Assembly (NCBI RefSeq): GCF_000264995.1
Contig: NW_006767443.1
Location: 1,104,149 to 1,168,148 of the forward strand
Direction of reading: 5' to 3'
DNA: 64,000 nt
DNA from: Punctularia strigosozonata HHB-11173 SS5
Taxonomy: Eukaryota > Basidiomycota > Agaricomycetes > Corticiales > Punctulariaceae
Of the stretch, positions 26,157-38,350 are shown in pieces; position 1 is the stretch's first letter; each line of letters begins with the position of its first letter. The notes beneath the pieces are model-generated. The model saw nothing but the letters and a program-made list of their open reading frames with translations. It did not search any database and was not told the origin of the DNA. The translations under genes and the position numbers were made by a program.

Positions 26157-28363
26157 TTATGCACCTTCGGTCTTGCCAAAGCAAGGCAGCCATTCGTCCA
26201 GAGCCAGCTCGAATAAACCAAGACCCGAGTAGAACGGTTCCTGCGACACGGGGCTATAGAACCCGACCGTTTTGGGGAAGGTGTGGTTGGCATCGGGGAC
26301 CAGGAGAACACGCAAGTCGGAAACGTGGACCATCCTGTCATGGGTGATTCCGAAGAAGTCGGTTCCTGGAGGCGGTGTGTTGCACCTGAGAGCGACGTGA
26401 GCAATCAGGGAAACCCGGGGCTAACCAAGGGAAACTCACGGAGGAACGATTACGGAGGAATTGCGATGAGGCGAATTGTCTTCGATGGAGGCGAGGCCCA
26501 TAGTACGCCACGGGTCGACTAGCAAGGAGTTCCAGTCGTCAGCGGCTGAGGCAGATTTGAATGGAGCAATGCTACACTAACATTCGCCATTCGTCCAGAA
26601 GACGTTGCTCGGGTTCATGTCCCATCCACCGTATTTGTTGATATGTCCTACCTCGGGAGAAGGAGGGATATCCGCGAAAGTTTCGTTGCATTGCGCTTGG
26701 AAGAGCTCAAGGGACAGGAACGAAGTCTCAATAGAGAGCGGGTTGTTGGGATCGCCACGTTGATAGAAGCCTGCGTGAGGTATACATCAGCCATACGTAG
26801 ACGGAGGTAAGGATCATAGCGTACCGTACTCGGAGCAGTACTGCCGCATCCACGAACGATCTTGCACAGGGTCGTCCGGATCGCCTTGGATAGCGTCATA
26901 GTTCGTCTCGGCGAGACCCGTTAGGAATGCCTGGAAGGCAAATTCCGTTCCATTCAAGGATGCAAGGCCGGTCTCGAGTGGGGTCATTGTGAAGTTGTTG
27001 GTTTCGAGGATGTTGCAGAAGGGTAGGAGCGAGTCTTGAAACCCCCAATACTGCGGGTAGTGGCCGTCAGCAACTTCGTTGGTTTTGGAAGGAGGCAAAA
27101 GACCATGCCTGATAGAAGTTCAACGGATCCATGAGGATACTGGCGACGCTCACGTCGCTTGCATTATGCGCCTCTTCCAACGTGAGTCCATCTGCGCCCG
27201 TCGTATTGCCACCAGGTCCACTCAACTCCGCCTTCATCAACGCGAACTTGACATCGTCCTTCAGCGTTCCGTTCGAGCCCTTCAGAACCTCGTCCACATA
27301 ACGCGTTACGGCAACCCAGTCCGCACTGCAGTTGCGGGTGAGGCTACGTTCCGCGGCCTTGTAGTATGACGCCATGTCGACTTGTGCGTGTACGGGCGCT
27401 GAACTGGCCCAGACGGCGTAGATAGTCTCGGGGTTTCTTACGCGGAGGAGAGCCCTGCGAATGAGTGGGCCAATATTGGCGAGTGCCTCAGGTGCAGATA
27501 GGTGCACGTACCCTCTGACGCCAGGATATGATCCTCCAAGCCACACCCATGGCGTTGTTGAGGGATGTAAACTTGTGCCTGCCACTTTGCTACCAGCGGG
27601 CGCTTTGAAGTGATCGGCGAAGTAGACGACGTCCTCCAATGCCTGCTCCGTAGTTAGAAACTGCCATTGAGCCGCGGTCGTATTACTCTAAGAGATGAGA
27701 GCCTGTGTCAAGGTGACACACGCGAGCAAAGCGGGACCAGCCGTACGTTAACTGGGAAAGGTAACGAGTCACCGTAGTAACGGTGCTCCCACAAGATCGC
27801 AATTCCCTTGTACCTCTTTGCAGCTTGCATAGTGGCAGATAATCCATGATATTCCTACGTTTATGCATGAGATAATGACGGAGGCGACGTAAATGCAGTT
27901 GTTACCTGGAGATAGTATGGTACCAAAGGCTGCGCATCCTGTTCGCCAGAGTCAAATACTGGATATCGTCAACGATGACATTCATGGCGGGGGATCTATA
28001 CATACTGAACACTGGTCCGCCCTTCTCGTAATAGGTATCGTTGATCCAATATCTGTTTTGGAACGTCCCCGAATTGTTGCCGAAATGGTCGAAAGGCATC
28101 TGAGTGCGGTAACGTTTGTACATGTGAGATCAAGCAACAGAAAGGCTCACCTGGAAGAATAGAGGATGGTTAACTGGTAGTTCCTCGTTGTTTGCCCTCA
28201 CGGAGCCTTCTTTCACCCTCATCGAGGGAACCAGCCGACGTGCCAATCCAAGCCCAGCGAGGCAAGATGAGCCGAGTACGTAAAAAACAAGTAAGTTAAG
28301 CATCGCCCCAACGACGGTCGTATATGGCGAGTTTCGTTTACGACCGAGTTCCTTTTGCATCAT
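26157..28363 (-). CDS. Serine peptidase, family S28 (prolyl carboxypeptidase-like)
   Basis: The N-terminus has a basic stretch and one hydrophobic segment (VVGAMLNLLVFYVLGSSCLA), so the protein is secreted or anchored as type II. The family pattern runs through the exons: MPFDHFGNNSGTFQNRYWIN, then ILWEHRYYGDSLPFP, then FLTTEQALEDVVYFADHF. The nucleophile Ser lies in WLGGSYPG. The Asp is in FDPWRTMG after an intron at about 26520-26590, and the His is probably that of VPDANHTFPKTVG. S28 enzymes cleave after proline and act on secreted or vacuolar peptides. Several NxT/NxS sites indicate glycosylation. The protein ends EWLPCFGKTEGA. Exon limits between 27660 and 28130 are approximate. Confidence 0.92.
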
Positions 28364-30767
28364 CTACCACTCGATGATCCAGCTTATGAGGCTCGTCGAT
28401 GGGGAAGATGCGCTGCCTTGCGGCTCCCCGCCAGCATCCAACGCACATGGCATGGCTTTATCTCCTGGCCGAATATAGCCACGATGTTGAGGAAGCGCAT
28501 CGAACGCGGAGCTTCCTCGTCTATTTTTCACTCCATCGGCATTACTCATGGGTATCGCTGAACCAGAAAGGTCAGGCCTCTCATCATTACAACAAGCTCA
28601 TCTGACCGTATGCACCTTCTAATTTCTGGTAGCTCTAACTACGAGCTCCGTAGGTCAAGGTCGATAAGCATCGCATCGGAGTTGCAAGAACCAGTAAAGA
28701 TATCCAAGGTTCAAGTATCAGGGTTTCATATAAAGGTACCAGGCAACAGTGTTACAGCGCAGAAAGTGCAGAGGCTAAATCGGCGAGCTCTAGCGCGAAG
28801 GAGGACGGCAAGGAGGAAGACAGGCGCGACACGCGTACGAGCACGTGCCCGTAATCAACCGGGTAACCGGGCCGCTCAGCCGGCCCAACGTCTTCACCTT
28901 TCACCTCGTTGGGTGCTCTTCCGCCATCCAGAACTCCTGCCTGTATTGCCTCGCTCACTGTGTCTACAATTTGTCAGCTTTGATTGTCTATTTGGAAGAG
29001 GCTACAACGTTTTTACTGCATCTTACTAGCGTTGCAGAATCGCACGTCAATCAGGACCGCGCATCCGCATGCTCTGGCAATCTCTTTCTCAGGTCTGAAC
29101 AGCTTGCGTACAAGGGAGTCTTCTTCGGAGAGACTGGGGCACAAACGACACGATGCGCGTCTCCCGTGTCGAGCTTCGTCTGTCTCGTTGATCCAGACCG
29201 CTGTATGTTTCAACAGAATCGAACCATTGTATCCTCTGGAGTTTATCTTCTGGCCGGCACGGGTTGCACGAGGGGCTGCGACCGGAAGTCTTGCTCGGTA
29301 CCATTGTTTGGCCATACGATGGCAGCAATGAAATCTATGGCCGTCAGCGGAGATACGAATATGCTGAACGGAGTCACGACGTGATCGGTAGAGCTTCGTC
29401 GGCGAGTTGTCCAGCATGCCCGCTGACTGGACAACCCCCGTGTTGATCGTACAATACAACAGAATCTAGCGAAGCCCGAATCCGAGCTTATCGCTGTTTT
29501 GTTCGATGGCTCGCCCCAGTGGCATCTGATCGTCTGTACTTCTTGATGATGCTCGATAGAAGGCCCGAACTTCATGGAACACCAGTAACAGCCTGCAACA
29601 ACCTGTGTTTTCGGCTTCTTCCCGAGTTGAGAAGGATCGTTAATGTGCGCTTGCGATATCCGTCGTTGACGCGTATCCCTTATATTTTGGCAGGTTTACT
29701 ATGGATGTACCATCAATGCAATTTCGATTGCATTGATGGTTCAAAATCGTCATTTCATTGCCAATCCACCCAGAAGCTAGATCATATGGTAGCCAAAGCC
29801 ATGTAGCAGCTGTATGTCAAACCTCAAATATTTTGCTACGCGGGATGCCTTGCCAGAGCGATGCCGGTAGGACGTGTCGATGACTCTGCAGATTGCACAA
29901 CGGGTCCCCCAAGGCCGAGAAGCCGAGGCCGCGACCTTCTGGCGGGGAGATCCTGCAATCTGACCCTGCTTTGTCAGCATTTGAAGCGGAGCTTCAATTG
30001 CATTCATGGCACCTCCGCCAGTAATCCTTGCATAGCAAGCACAAAGTTGCAGATATCGCGTATCGGGATTGACAGACGTACCTTCTGTATAGTATAGAGT
30101 ATACTTGAATATATTCAGATTTTTATCAGCTCAGATCCTCTGAGCCGAGCCGTGTCTTCATGCTAGAGCATGCTTGGATGGTTCCCCAAACGACGTTGCG
30201 CATTTTCTGGAGGCCCATCCCCTAATGCTTCGCTCTGTTCCTTTGGCACATATCATTAGATAGTACTGTATATGCACTCAATTTAATATGTAGGGATTAG
30301 GATGAGAGGGAGCCCCGCAGTGACGAGATTTCAGACCGATTGCATTGATGGTACACTATTGCATTTATGGTGCATCCATAGTAGACTTCGCTATTCATTC
30401 ATTCGACAGCCCAGTGAGCACTTCGTCGGATATCTCCGGGATTTTGACAGGCATGAATTGTTTGCTGAACATGAAATACACCCAATAGAATGATCGATCA
30501 CCGTTGACGTCGCGCACCGTATCCGAGCGCGCGATCCCCTCATATATTTGCCATCAATGCAGCGACGTATTGACACGCCGAATGCACATCTCGATGCGCC
30601 AAAAACGAATCGAAGGATCGTTCGAGCAAGTCTAAGCAAGTCAATGGAGCAGTATGCGCCCGTCGACCTTTTGATCGCTATCATAAGCCTCCTCGATTGC
30701 CACTCGCTCCAGTCCCTGCGAGTCCACTTCCGGCTTTACACCTGCCCCTCCGACTTCGACACTGGTC
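28364..30767. other. Gene-poor stretch, 2.4 kb
   Basis: Only short open frames occur on either strand. A minus-strand frame at 28752-28958 has plausible composition but no recognised family. The second half carries a perfect short palindrome and scattered copies of ATTGCATTnATGG, listed separately. Confidence 0.5.
29709..29740. repeat. Perfect 14-bp palindrome with TTCG loop
   Basis: ACCATCAATGCAAT at 29709-29722 is followed by TTCG and then its exact reverse complement at 29727-29740. Related single half-sites lie at 29997-30009, 30339-30352, 30358-30371 and, inverted, about 30551-30562. Confidence 0.8.
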
Positions 30768-31255
30768 ATGCCTTCCTTTACATACCTTGCGGTCGCCATT
30801 CTCGCCGCACTCGCTGCGTCGGGTTCTGTGCACGCGCACGAGCCCTCGCAGGTTCCCGGATGCGCATGGACTTGCGCGCCGTACGACAAGAACAACTATC
30901 CGCTCGACCAGAATTCGTCCGGCCCGGTCGAGAACACGCTCATCTGCCAGTATGAGGACCCAACGCTCACGTACAACCTTTGCACATTCTCTTCGGTATG
31001 CCGTTTCCGTTGATGAGCCTGCACGAATCTCGCGAAGAGCTGACTTTGGCGTCGTAGATCGACGGTTCCGTCATCAACAACAGGGGAGGTGTGTGTCCCG
31101 ACCCGACATACCGGTGTACTGCGCAACGGCGCTACAAGTCGGAGGATAACTTCACCGCCGTCATGAGAAAGAAGAGGGCTGCCGGTCCCGCACCTCCCCA
31201 GACGTCTCGTCCAGATTATCTCCCAGGTCGTGCAATGGGTCAAATGCGTATCTAA
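30768..31255 (+). CDS. Small secreted cysteine-containing protein
   Basis: Two exons, 30768-30995 and 31058-31255, give 141 residues in frame. The first about 22 residues form a signal peptide (MPSFTYLAVAILAALAASGS, then VHA). The mature part carries about six cysteines in pairs: CAWTC near its start, single Cys in LICQYE and LCTFSS, then GGVCPDP and YRC after the intron. This even spacing suits disulfide bonds. A dibasic KKRAAG sequence near the C-terminus could be a Kex2-type processing site. I do not recognise the family. Small secreted proteins of this kind in basidiomycetes include effectors and cell-wall proteins, but nothing here decides between them. Confidence 0.7.
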
Positions 31256-31629
31256 TCTCTACCTGCATGAAAAGAGTCAGTTGCACGTCATTCTCCGCAA
31301 AACATTCGCTCATTGAACACCTGCAGATCATGCTGGGAGGTTACTCCGTGCTGTTTATCTATACTTCTCCTTCTTCTAATCTTTTAATAATAGATGGTCA
31401 TTCCGTGTCCCACTTGCTTCCAGCCACTCTTTTGATATTTTCCCTACCGCTACAGATAAACTCAGTACTCTACTACTGTCGTTACGAATCAGAGGAATAC
31501 ACTCGCAATATGGGTGTATATAGGTTTATTCCGCTTCCCACACACTCCCGGTTTTATGTAAAAGACATACACGGCATTGCTCGTGACTCGTGATCAATAT
31601 GAGATAGCAACCTCCCTGTCTATCAGAGC
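31256..31629. other. Intergenic, nothing recognised
   Basis: This AT-richer stretch lies between the secreted-protein gene and the charged-protein gene. It should hold the 3' end signals of the former and the promoter of the latter. Confidence 0.5.
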
Positions 31630-32702
31630 ATGCCACAGACATTCAGACGCAGCAGGCGTTTGCAGGAACAGCGATCGGCGACGGAAGAACATAGAAAAAG
31701 TAGCCCGAGAAAAGTTGGAAGAGGAGAAATTGCGAGGGGGAGAAGACTGGGCAACAGGTTACGGAACAGGCAAGCGGAGGATTCTGACGGATCTGAGTGG
31801 CACGAAGAAGAAACGGACAATGGGGAAGGCTCTGAGACTACGGAAACACAAGATGGGTTCGTGGCCGATATGGGATCCCTGGTCGACGACGACGCGGAGT
31901 GGACCGAGTCGAAGTGGCACGGTGAGGAAGAGCCCAACGGACATCATGAACATGCGGCACCGGCGACGCTGACAAGGCGACGAGCGAAGAGGTCAAGGGT
32001 GCCAGGCAGCTCCGAGGACGAGCCAGAGCAGAACGAGGAGAGCATTGGACGCAACGGGAGACAATACAATGCAGATCCGGTTGTTTTGCGGGCAGCGAAA
32101 AGACCGAAGATGTCCTTGAGCGTGGAGATTCCGCTACGTCGGAAGTATACAACAGTGGCGATCGGAGCAGGTCGCCACTCGCCGGTGGTGTGTACTTATT
32201 CGCTTTAACCATTTACACAAAGGTAAAATACGAGCTAGCTAGCAATGTTAACGACCGATATCCGCAGGACACTCAGCTATCTGGATCCTCTTGGGATGCT
32301 GGACGAGTTGGGAGCTTCTTCCAGATTGCCTGCCAAGGCGTCCTCTAGGCGTAAGAAGGCTCGCCAGGGCGATATCGCGCCTCAAGACAACAAACCGGGA
32401 ATGGCAGCAAGCGTCACCATGGTCAGAACGGATCCCGAATCGTTTATTCTGGCGCAAACGACGTCGTCAAAGCAGAGCAGGCCTGGGACCGAATATGCGA
32501 TGGCTTGAGAAAACTCGCGTCAGTAGCTGAAGCATTGGAGAGAACGATTCGGGAGAGTCTGGATGACATTGAGAGTTCGGGCGTACGCCATCATCGCGGG
32601 AGTAGAGATACGTACGATCGAATCAGGCTCACAGGTTGGTATAAGTTAATTGCCGTACCCTAGTATTCTAGACTGTTTCCAGATACGTCCGTCACCCTGT
32701 GA
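31630..32702 (+). CDS. Highly charged hypothetical protein, probably nuclear
   Basis: The N-terminal exon from 31630 is basic (FRRSRRLQEQRSATEEHRKS), then strongly acidic (HEEETDNGEGSETTETQDG). It contains further basic clusters of nuclear-localisation type (RRRAKRSR and AAKRPK). A downstream segment at about 32390-32640 reads as a helical, coiled-coil-like stretch (AEQAWDRICDGLRKLASVAE, then ALERTIRESLDDIES). The last exon probably ends RLTDTSVTL at 32700-32702. The middle, about 32190-32370, has stops in the connecting frame and I could not place the introns with confidence. No family recognised. Disorder and alternating charge suggest a chromatin or RNA-linked role, which is only inference. 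Confidence 0.5.
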
Positions 32703-32913
32703 TTGCTGCGCCGCTGGCCTGGTTCGCGGAATACCGACAGTCGAACAAACGCTCTCCGAGATGTATAGTATCAGTAACGATTTTGATAGCATGCAGTAAT
32801 GTTGAGATTACAATTGCGAGCACGTAATGAGTCATGGTATCGTTTTTTAAGATGGTCCCCGGCACCATTCCCGGATACTCTGCACATCAGCATGTCACGC
32901 ACCCCTGAAGAGC

Positions 32914-34620
32914 TCACCCCCGGTAGTAATTCGTCGGCACAAACGGCATGGGCGTTACGACCGCCTTGCGCAGTTTGTTCCGTACCTCGATTTCGACCTC
33001 CGTTCCCTTCTTGTGGTGCCCGTTTTTCACGTATCCCATGGCGATGTTCTTCCCGAGTGTCGGAGAGGGTATACCGGAGGTCACCACGCCGAGTTCCTCG
33101 CCGCTTCCCGGTGCGAGGATTTTAGCTCCGTCTATAAATTTGACGTGAGCATACAGATTAGGATCGGAGACTCGGAGACACATACGCCGGGCTGGCGCGC
33201 CCTCGACGATGAACCCAACCCGGCGACGGGGCGGGCCGTTTTCGAGGTGTTTCCTAACCCCTTCCGCGCCGATGAAGTCCCCACTCTTCCGACGTTCCTT
33301 ACCTGGCCGCCAAAACCCGATATGATCAGCTTCCCATAGAGAAAGCCAGAACGAGGGCACCCACCGATGACCCATGTCAACCCGGCCTCAACGGGGGTGG
33401 TATCCTCGTCCAGGTCCGATCCATAAAGGCACATCCCTGCTTCTAGGCGAAGGCTATCCCGCGCCCCAAGTCCTGTGAGCTGAATAGGATCCTTGGAGAG
33501 CATCTGCGCAACTTCGACTGTTTGACTCGGCGGTATCGAAATCTATTGCAGTTCAATCAGCGTTATTGGAATGACCTCGGGCAGATAACTCCTTCTGATA
33601 GAAAGCTTGGGAGTACCTCGAACCCATCTTCCCCCGTATAACCTCCGCGAGCGACGTGCAAGTGAAACCCTTCGATCGGCACGAACGCGGACTTGCCGAA
33701 GGTAAGATTACGCAGGTCAAACGACGTGAGTTGCTGGAGATAGCTCGCTGCTTTCGGCCCTACGTACAACCCGGGAAGTCAGCGATGTCTCGCTCGCAGA
33801 GGCCGAACTTCGAGAAACAGAAGAGACGACACAACGTACCTTGCAACGCGAGCAGGCCCCAGCCTTCCAGCACTTCCATCTCCACCCTTCCCTTCTCTTT
33901 CGCCACCGCTCCCGCGTTCCACTCCTCGAGTTGGGTAGCGAACCACGTGAGATCCCGCTCGCGCCGCCCGGCATTGGTTACGACATAGAATGCGTCGTCG
34001 GCATGTTTGGTGAGGATTGTATCATCGATGATCCCGCCGCGTTCGTTGAGGAGAACAGAGAGTGTCGAAGAGTAAGCTTGCAGGGGGCCAAGAGAGGAAG
34101 GTGTTAGATGTTCGAGGAACGCAGTTGTGGAGCCGCCACGGAAGCTAATACGAGGCGAATCCGGTTATATTGCAGTTCTAATAGATCCGGGGAGTGCGAC
34201 ATACTTCGTCTGGACCATATGGCCAACGTCAAACAGACCCGCGCTGGACCGCACATGGTTATGGCTGGCGACTGAATGTGTTGAACAGGTTCGGCAATGA
34301 GCCGCCAAACGAGAGGCTGCAATTTGCTAACCTGCCCCAACGCTGCCGTACGACAGCGGCATCGCGTACCCCGCGAACGGCACCATCTTCGCGCCGTGTT
34401 CGACATGAAAGTCGTACAGTCCAGTTTTCCTGAGCTTGATCGTCCCGGAGGGTAGAGCAGACGCAAAAGAAACAGAGCAGATGTGATTTCAGCGGGTGAA
34501 AGGGGCATAGCAGGCGGTACCCCTCACCTCACCGGGGCTCGCGTCGCTCGCAATCGCAAAACAACGCCTGCTAGAGCGCACCGCTGCCGGCGTGTGGGTT
34601 TTGAGGAGGGTGCGGAGCAT
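32914..34620 (-). CDS. GCV1: Aminomethyltransferase, glycine cleavage system T protein
   Basis: The mitochondrial T protein transfers the methylene group of the aminomethyl-lipoyl H protein to tetrahydrofolate. The N-terminus ([20 protein letters not shown]) is a typical arginine-rich presequence. It is followed by [20 protein letters not shown], the folate-site start of the family. Further markers are [20 protein letters not shown], then [21 protein letters not shown], and [20 protein letters not shown] with the conserved [11 protein letters not shown]. The end reads [12 protein letters not shown] and [15 protein letters not shown]. Several introns interrupt the gene; their exact limits were not all set. 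It lies on its own with no partner gene of the cleavage system nearby. Confidence 0.95.
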
Positions 34621-35553
34621 GGTCAACACGGAGCACGTCGGGCTCCCGGTCTCGCCGCCTGAAGCTCAACCTGGATCTTTACGTCGGGCAACGGCAAGCG
34701 GGTACAGCCACCCCCTAAACAGTGATATGGCTCGAGTAGGAGGCAAAGTGCACTCAGGCAATCAACCTCGTATCAGGTTGAAACGACAGGGATACATCTA
34801 TTGCGCACAGTTACAAGGAGGGTAAGGCACGATAAGAAACAACAACGTAAACGACAGCAACCGGAGGCGAATACGAAAGCGAAAGCGAACATCGAAAGCG
34901 AAGGTGATAAGGATACAGAACTCGTCGGATTGGAAACAGTTTTTCACATAGGAGGAGACCTAGATGTGTAGCCTACGGGCTATGCGTGACATTCACGTGT
35001 ATAACAGCGAACGACCCGTGTGGAATTCAATGGGTCGGCGAGGACGGCGAGGTGGGCGAATCCCAAGTGTCCTTTGCGAACGGGTCGACTGGAGATTTGC
35101 CTTCTCCAATCGTGTCCTCGTCAACAAGAGTAGAACCTTTGCAGCTCAACGAGCTGCAGCGTTATATGAGTACCGACTTGTCCTTGGCCATCGAATAACG
35201 GCTTACCGTTCCGAATGCAGAACGTTCATCCGAACGACAGACGTGTCGAGCGTTGGCAAAGGAGGCCGAACAGTAGAAGCAGACATCGACCGGACTTTAC
35301 TCGGGGGCGCGAACTGGATTCTGGTAATGGTTTGGACAGAGCTGCACAGGGACCAACAGCGTTGAAATATATAAGACGGAGGAGCGGGAGGGCGCATACT
35401 CGTGGAGAGGGAGACAGAACTCTGACAGTCCTCGGTAGACTCTGGTCGAGCCTATGGCACTATACAAAGATTGAGACATGCACGCTACATGTTATTCGTA
35501 ATTGATACTCACAGGCATATCATGCTCGCAGGGAGGAACATCTGGAGACTCGT
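34621..35553. other. Intergenic, nothing recognised
   Basis: This stretch lies upstream of GCV1 and downstream of the multi-pass gene fragment. It has short open frames only. A small GAAAGC-type simple repeat sits at 34868-34904. Confidence 0.5.
34868..34904. repeat. GAAAGC simple repeat
   Basis: Four imperfect repeats of the hexamer GAAAGC occur in about 37 bases, in the upstream region of GCV1. Confidence 0.6.
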
Positions 35554-36300
35554 TCATAACTCATGCAAGCTTGAGTAAATTGTGCCCACCAGGTTCATCA
35601 CATCTAGCAACATGTCAGCTCTAAGCGATTGCCCTCAAACAGTATTCATACCGTTCAGGTTGAGGAAAGTCAGGATGACTAAAGGAATCATGGTAAAGGC
35701 GGGAATAGCAGTGCATATGATGCCCTACAAGATGCGTTGACATCAAGCAGGAGGAAGGAGGGCCGAAGGCGTACCTGCTGCCAAACCAGCTCCCAGAGTT
35801 TTCCTGGGTTCTTAGTGTTCCGTACGCCGGCCATCAACCCGAACAGTAGAGTAAAATGCGTGACTGCAATCACGAGAAGGTTGATTCGGTTATTGTCCGT
35901 GTGACGCAGCATGCATGAACCATATGATGGCTCGTAGAAAGCATCTCGTTTCGCCTGAAAAGACAGCGAACTCAGGATCCGCACCAGTCTCGTAACTAGA
36001 CGAGCATACCGTGATGATACCTATATTCCTGCCATTAGCTAAGAAGACATCGGGGAAGGACACGAATACTTGCCAAAGCAAGCAAAGATAGTTTGCGTGA
36101 GCCACACTGCAGCCAGCGGTATGACCGCCCAAATGCGATATCTCCATAGTGCTACACTGCGTTCAGGTCAACAAACGAAGGCCTGGAGGGGAAAAGGAGA
36201 AGACTTACATTCTTACAGCCAGCAGAGAAGTGACGCCAATGACCGTGGTATAGCCAAATGCCTTCACGAGATTAAGTAACATGTGGACTCCTCTAGAAGC
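35554..36300 (-). CDS. Multi-pass membrane protein (DUF6533-like), 5' part not found
   Basis: Joined exons give hydrophobic segments in order: a piece from about 36285 (NLVKAFGYTTVIGVTSLLAV), RIWAVIPLAAVWLTQTIFAL, then NLLVIAVTHFTLLFGLMAGV and, across a small intron, GIICTAIPAFTMIPLVILTF. The end reads MNLVGTIYSSLHEL. The pattern of transmembrane segments matches the seven-span DUF6533-type proteins that are very common and uncharacterised in agaricomycetes. Their usual N-terminal spans should lie upstream, at 36300-36900, but no clear exon with the expected sequence is visible there. The gene may be 5'-truncated or its early exons may have drifted beyond recognition by eye. Confidence 0.5.
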
Positions 36301-38350
36301 TTTCACGTACAAAGGTTATAGTTATCCAGCGCTGAACAGAGCGTCAATTGACAGGAAGAGAAGCATGGGTCGACAGAACGCACCTTGCAGTCGATCCTGA
36401 CTACGTCGTTCAAGTTGATTCCTACAAGAAAGCACAGGACTAGCGCTAGGCTTGACCACCGAACCAAGAGGTATAACTAGGTAGCATCGCATCAATGCAC
36501 GAAAAGCGCCGGTGTAGCCTACCACTCACGCTCGTTGTCCACCTCCACGGTCTCTGGCGCGTGTATATGCTCCAATCATAGGGTAACGATTGGCCGAAGT
36601 TGTAACTAGCCCGATATCAGCATTACCATGTGGCACCCCGATCGTGCATCTTAAACTCACCAGAAGACGCCACAAAGAAAGTGCACAAGCCTTTGAAATC
36701 CCTCTGCGCAGGCGTGATTATCAATCACAGTATCGCACAGCCTTTGCACACGATGGTAAGCTTACGGGCTTGAAGGGCGATGACCTTTGGATCGTCCCAG
36801 TGTACCATCTTCTTGACCCCCTACTGCGCTGCGCAAGATGATCAAGGGATGGTGGGTGAGGCGCTGTCGCGGTAGGACGTCGGGGGCGGGGGACTCGTGT
36901 CCGCGAGCGCTGCGACATATTAGGATTATCAAAAAAGAAGCAGAGGGTAAAAATACCGGCGCACGTCAGACCGTTCGATAGAAGGTAGGGACAGCAAAAG
37001 CGTATTCGAACGCTGGTCCGAGTTCCCCTCTGAATGGCGGCGGCGCCCGCCCGCGCCGTCTTGTAACTTTAAGCAGAGGGATGGATAGTGGAAGATGAAG
37101 AGTCCGCGAAAACGTGAAGTGCTTGTATGACAGGCTTGCGGTCCCCCGCACAGCGGCCGTATTGGTGGCGAGAGCGGAAGCCTCAAACTCCGCTCATGAT
37201 CCATGGAGAACGTATCGGGCCAGAAATGAAGTTGCCGCGAACGTATTCACCAGCCATCCGGAACTCGTTCGCGAAGATGAGCATGGGAGTCGCGGGCGTT
37301 GCAAGAAGTCGAGTGGCGCGTTCTGAGCGCGCCGCGCGGAGCTGGCGCGACGCGTTCCCACAGCGGGCGGACCCAAACTTCAAAGGTGGCCGTAATAGGC
37401 CGATAGCACCGGATTTCTGGTGGGGCAAACGTCGTTCTCTTCGACGGAGCTGGGAAATCGATAGGCAGCTTCAATGAATACGCCATACAGATGCGAATTC
37501 TATAAAGACCCGGAATAGGACATGTCCGTGTCTCGGCCTGTGGTACCTTAATTAATGAAGGTGCGACTGGGATGATGTATGCGCTGTGCAAGCTTGGAGG
37601 AGCCTCTGAGGAGCATCGATACATCCTCCGGTCGCTTGCTGTTATGTATGCTGAGAACCTGATGCGCCGTCGCCGCGGGCTCTGGTCCCTGTGACAACTT
37701 GGGCTGATCTTCAATGGTCGGAAGAGGGTATCGTAGGGTGGAAAAGTCAATGCGCATTCCCATGTCATCTCTGAGAATGTGTATCCGCGGCAAGCCATCA
37801 GGGCGGCATGATAGGAAGGAAGAGAATGCCGTAGGCTTGGCGTAAAAGCGCAGAGCGTACTCACAGAGGATACGCTTGCAGACCATTTTTGCAGGTACAT
37901 TGTCGAATTTCTTGGATCCATCCATTACCAGCCCTGAGCATTGGGCGTCAATTCCACCTTGAACGAGAACGAGCGTTGACGACGTTTGCGCTGCCTGAGG
38001 TTCGTGCGAAGAGATGCCCAGTTTGCACAACACTCGGCTTGCAGGAGGAATCCTCCAGAAGACTTGTTGGCTTGAGTGAACAGCGACATTCCGAAGAGAT
38101 CGCATTGCAGTCTCAGGCAGAGCACGGAAAAGACGTTTGACGAGACGCAGAGACCTTTGGCGAGGCACTGTGTTAGTTACGTAATACCGCAAGTTATGTA
38201 CGATAAGTGATTTATGGCTTTGTTCCTTCGTAACCGCCCTGATGATAGATCTGTCATGCTAATAGCTATTCTGACCGCGCAGCCATGTCGCCCTCATATA
38301 TCGCCGCTGTTGCGCTTTCTTCACCGTGACTAACCCTCGGAGCAGGTTAC
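36301..38350. other. Unresolved region, no supported gene
   Basis: Several medium open frames occur, the longest on the minus strand at 37548-38192 without an early ATG. None shows a recognisable domain. A degraded gene is possible. Confidence 0.4.

Noticed and set aside
28752-28958. Minus-strand frame of 68 codons with plausible composition
   Set aside because: Isolated, too short, no exon partner and no family match.
37548-38192. Minus-strand open frame of about 214 codons
   Set aside because: No ATG near its start, no domain, and competing frames on the other strand. Not enough to call a gene.
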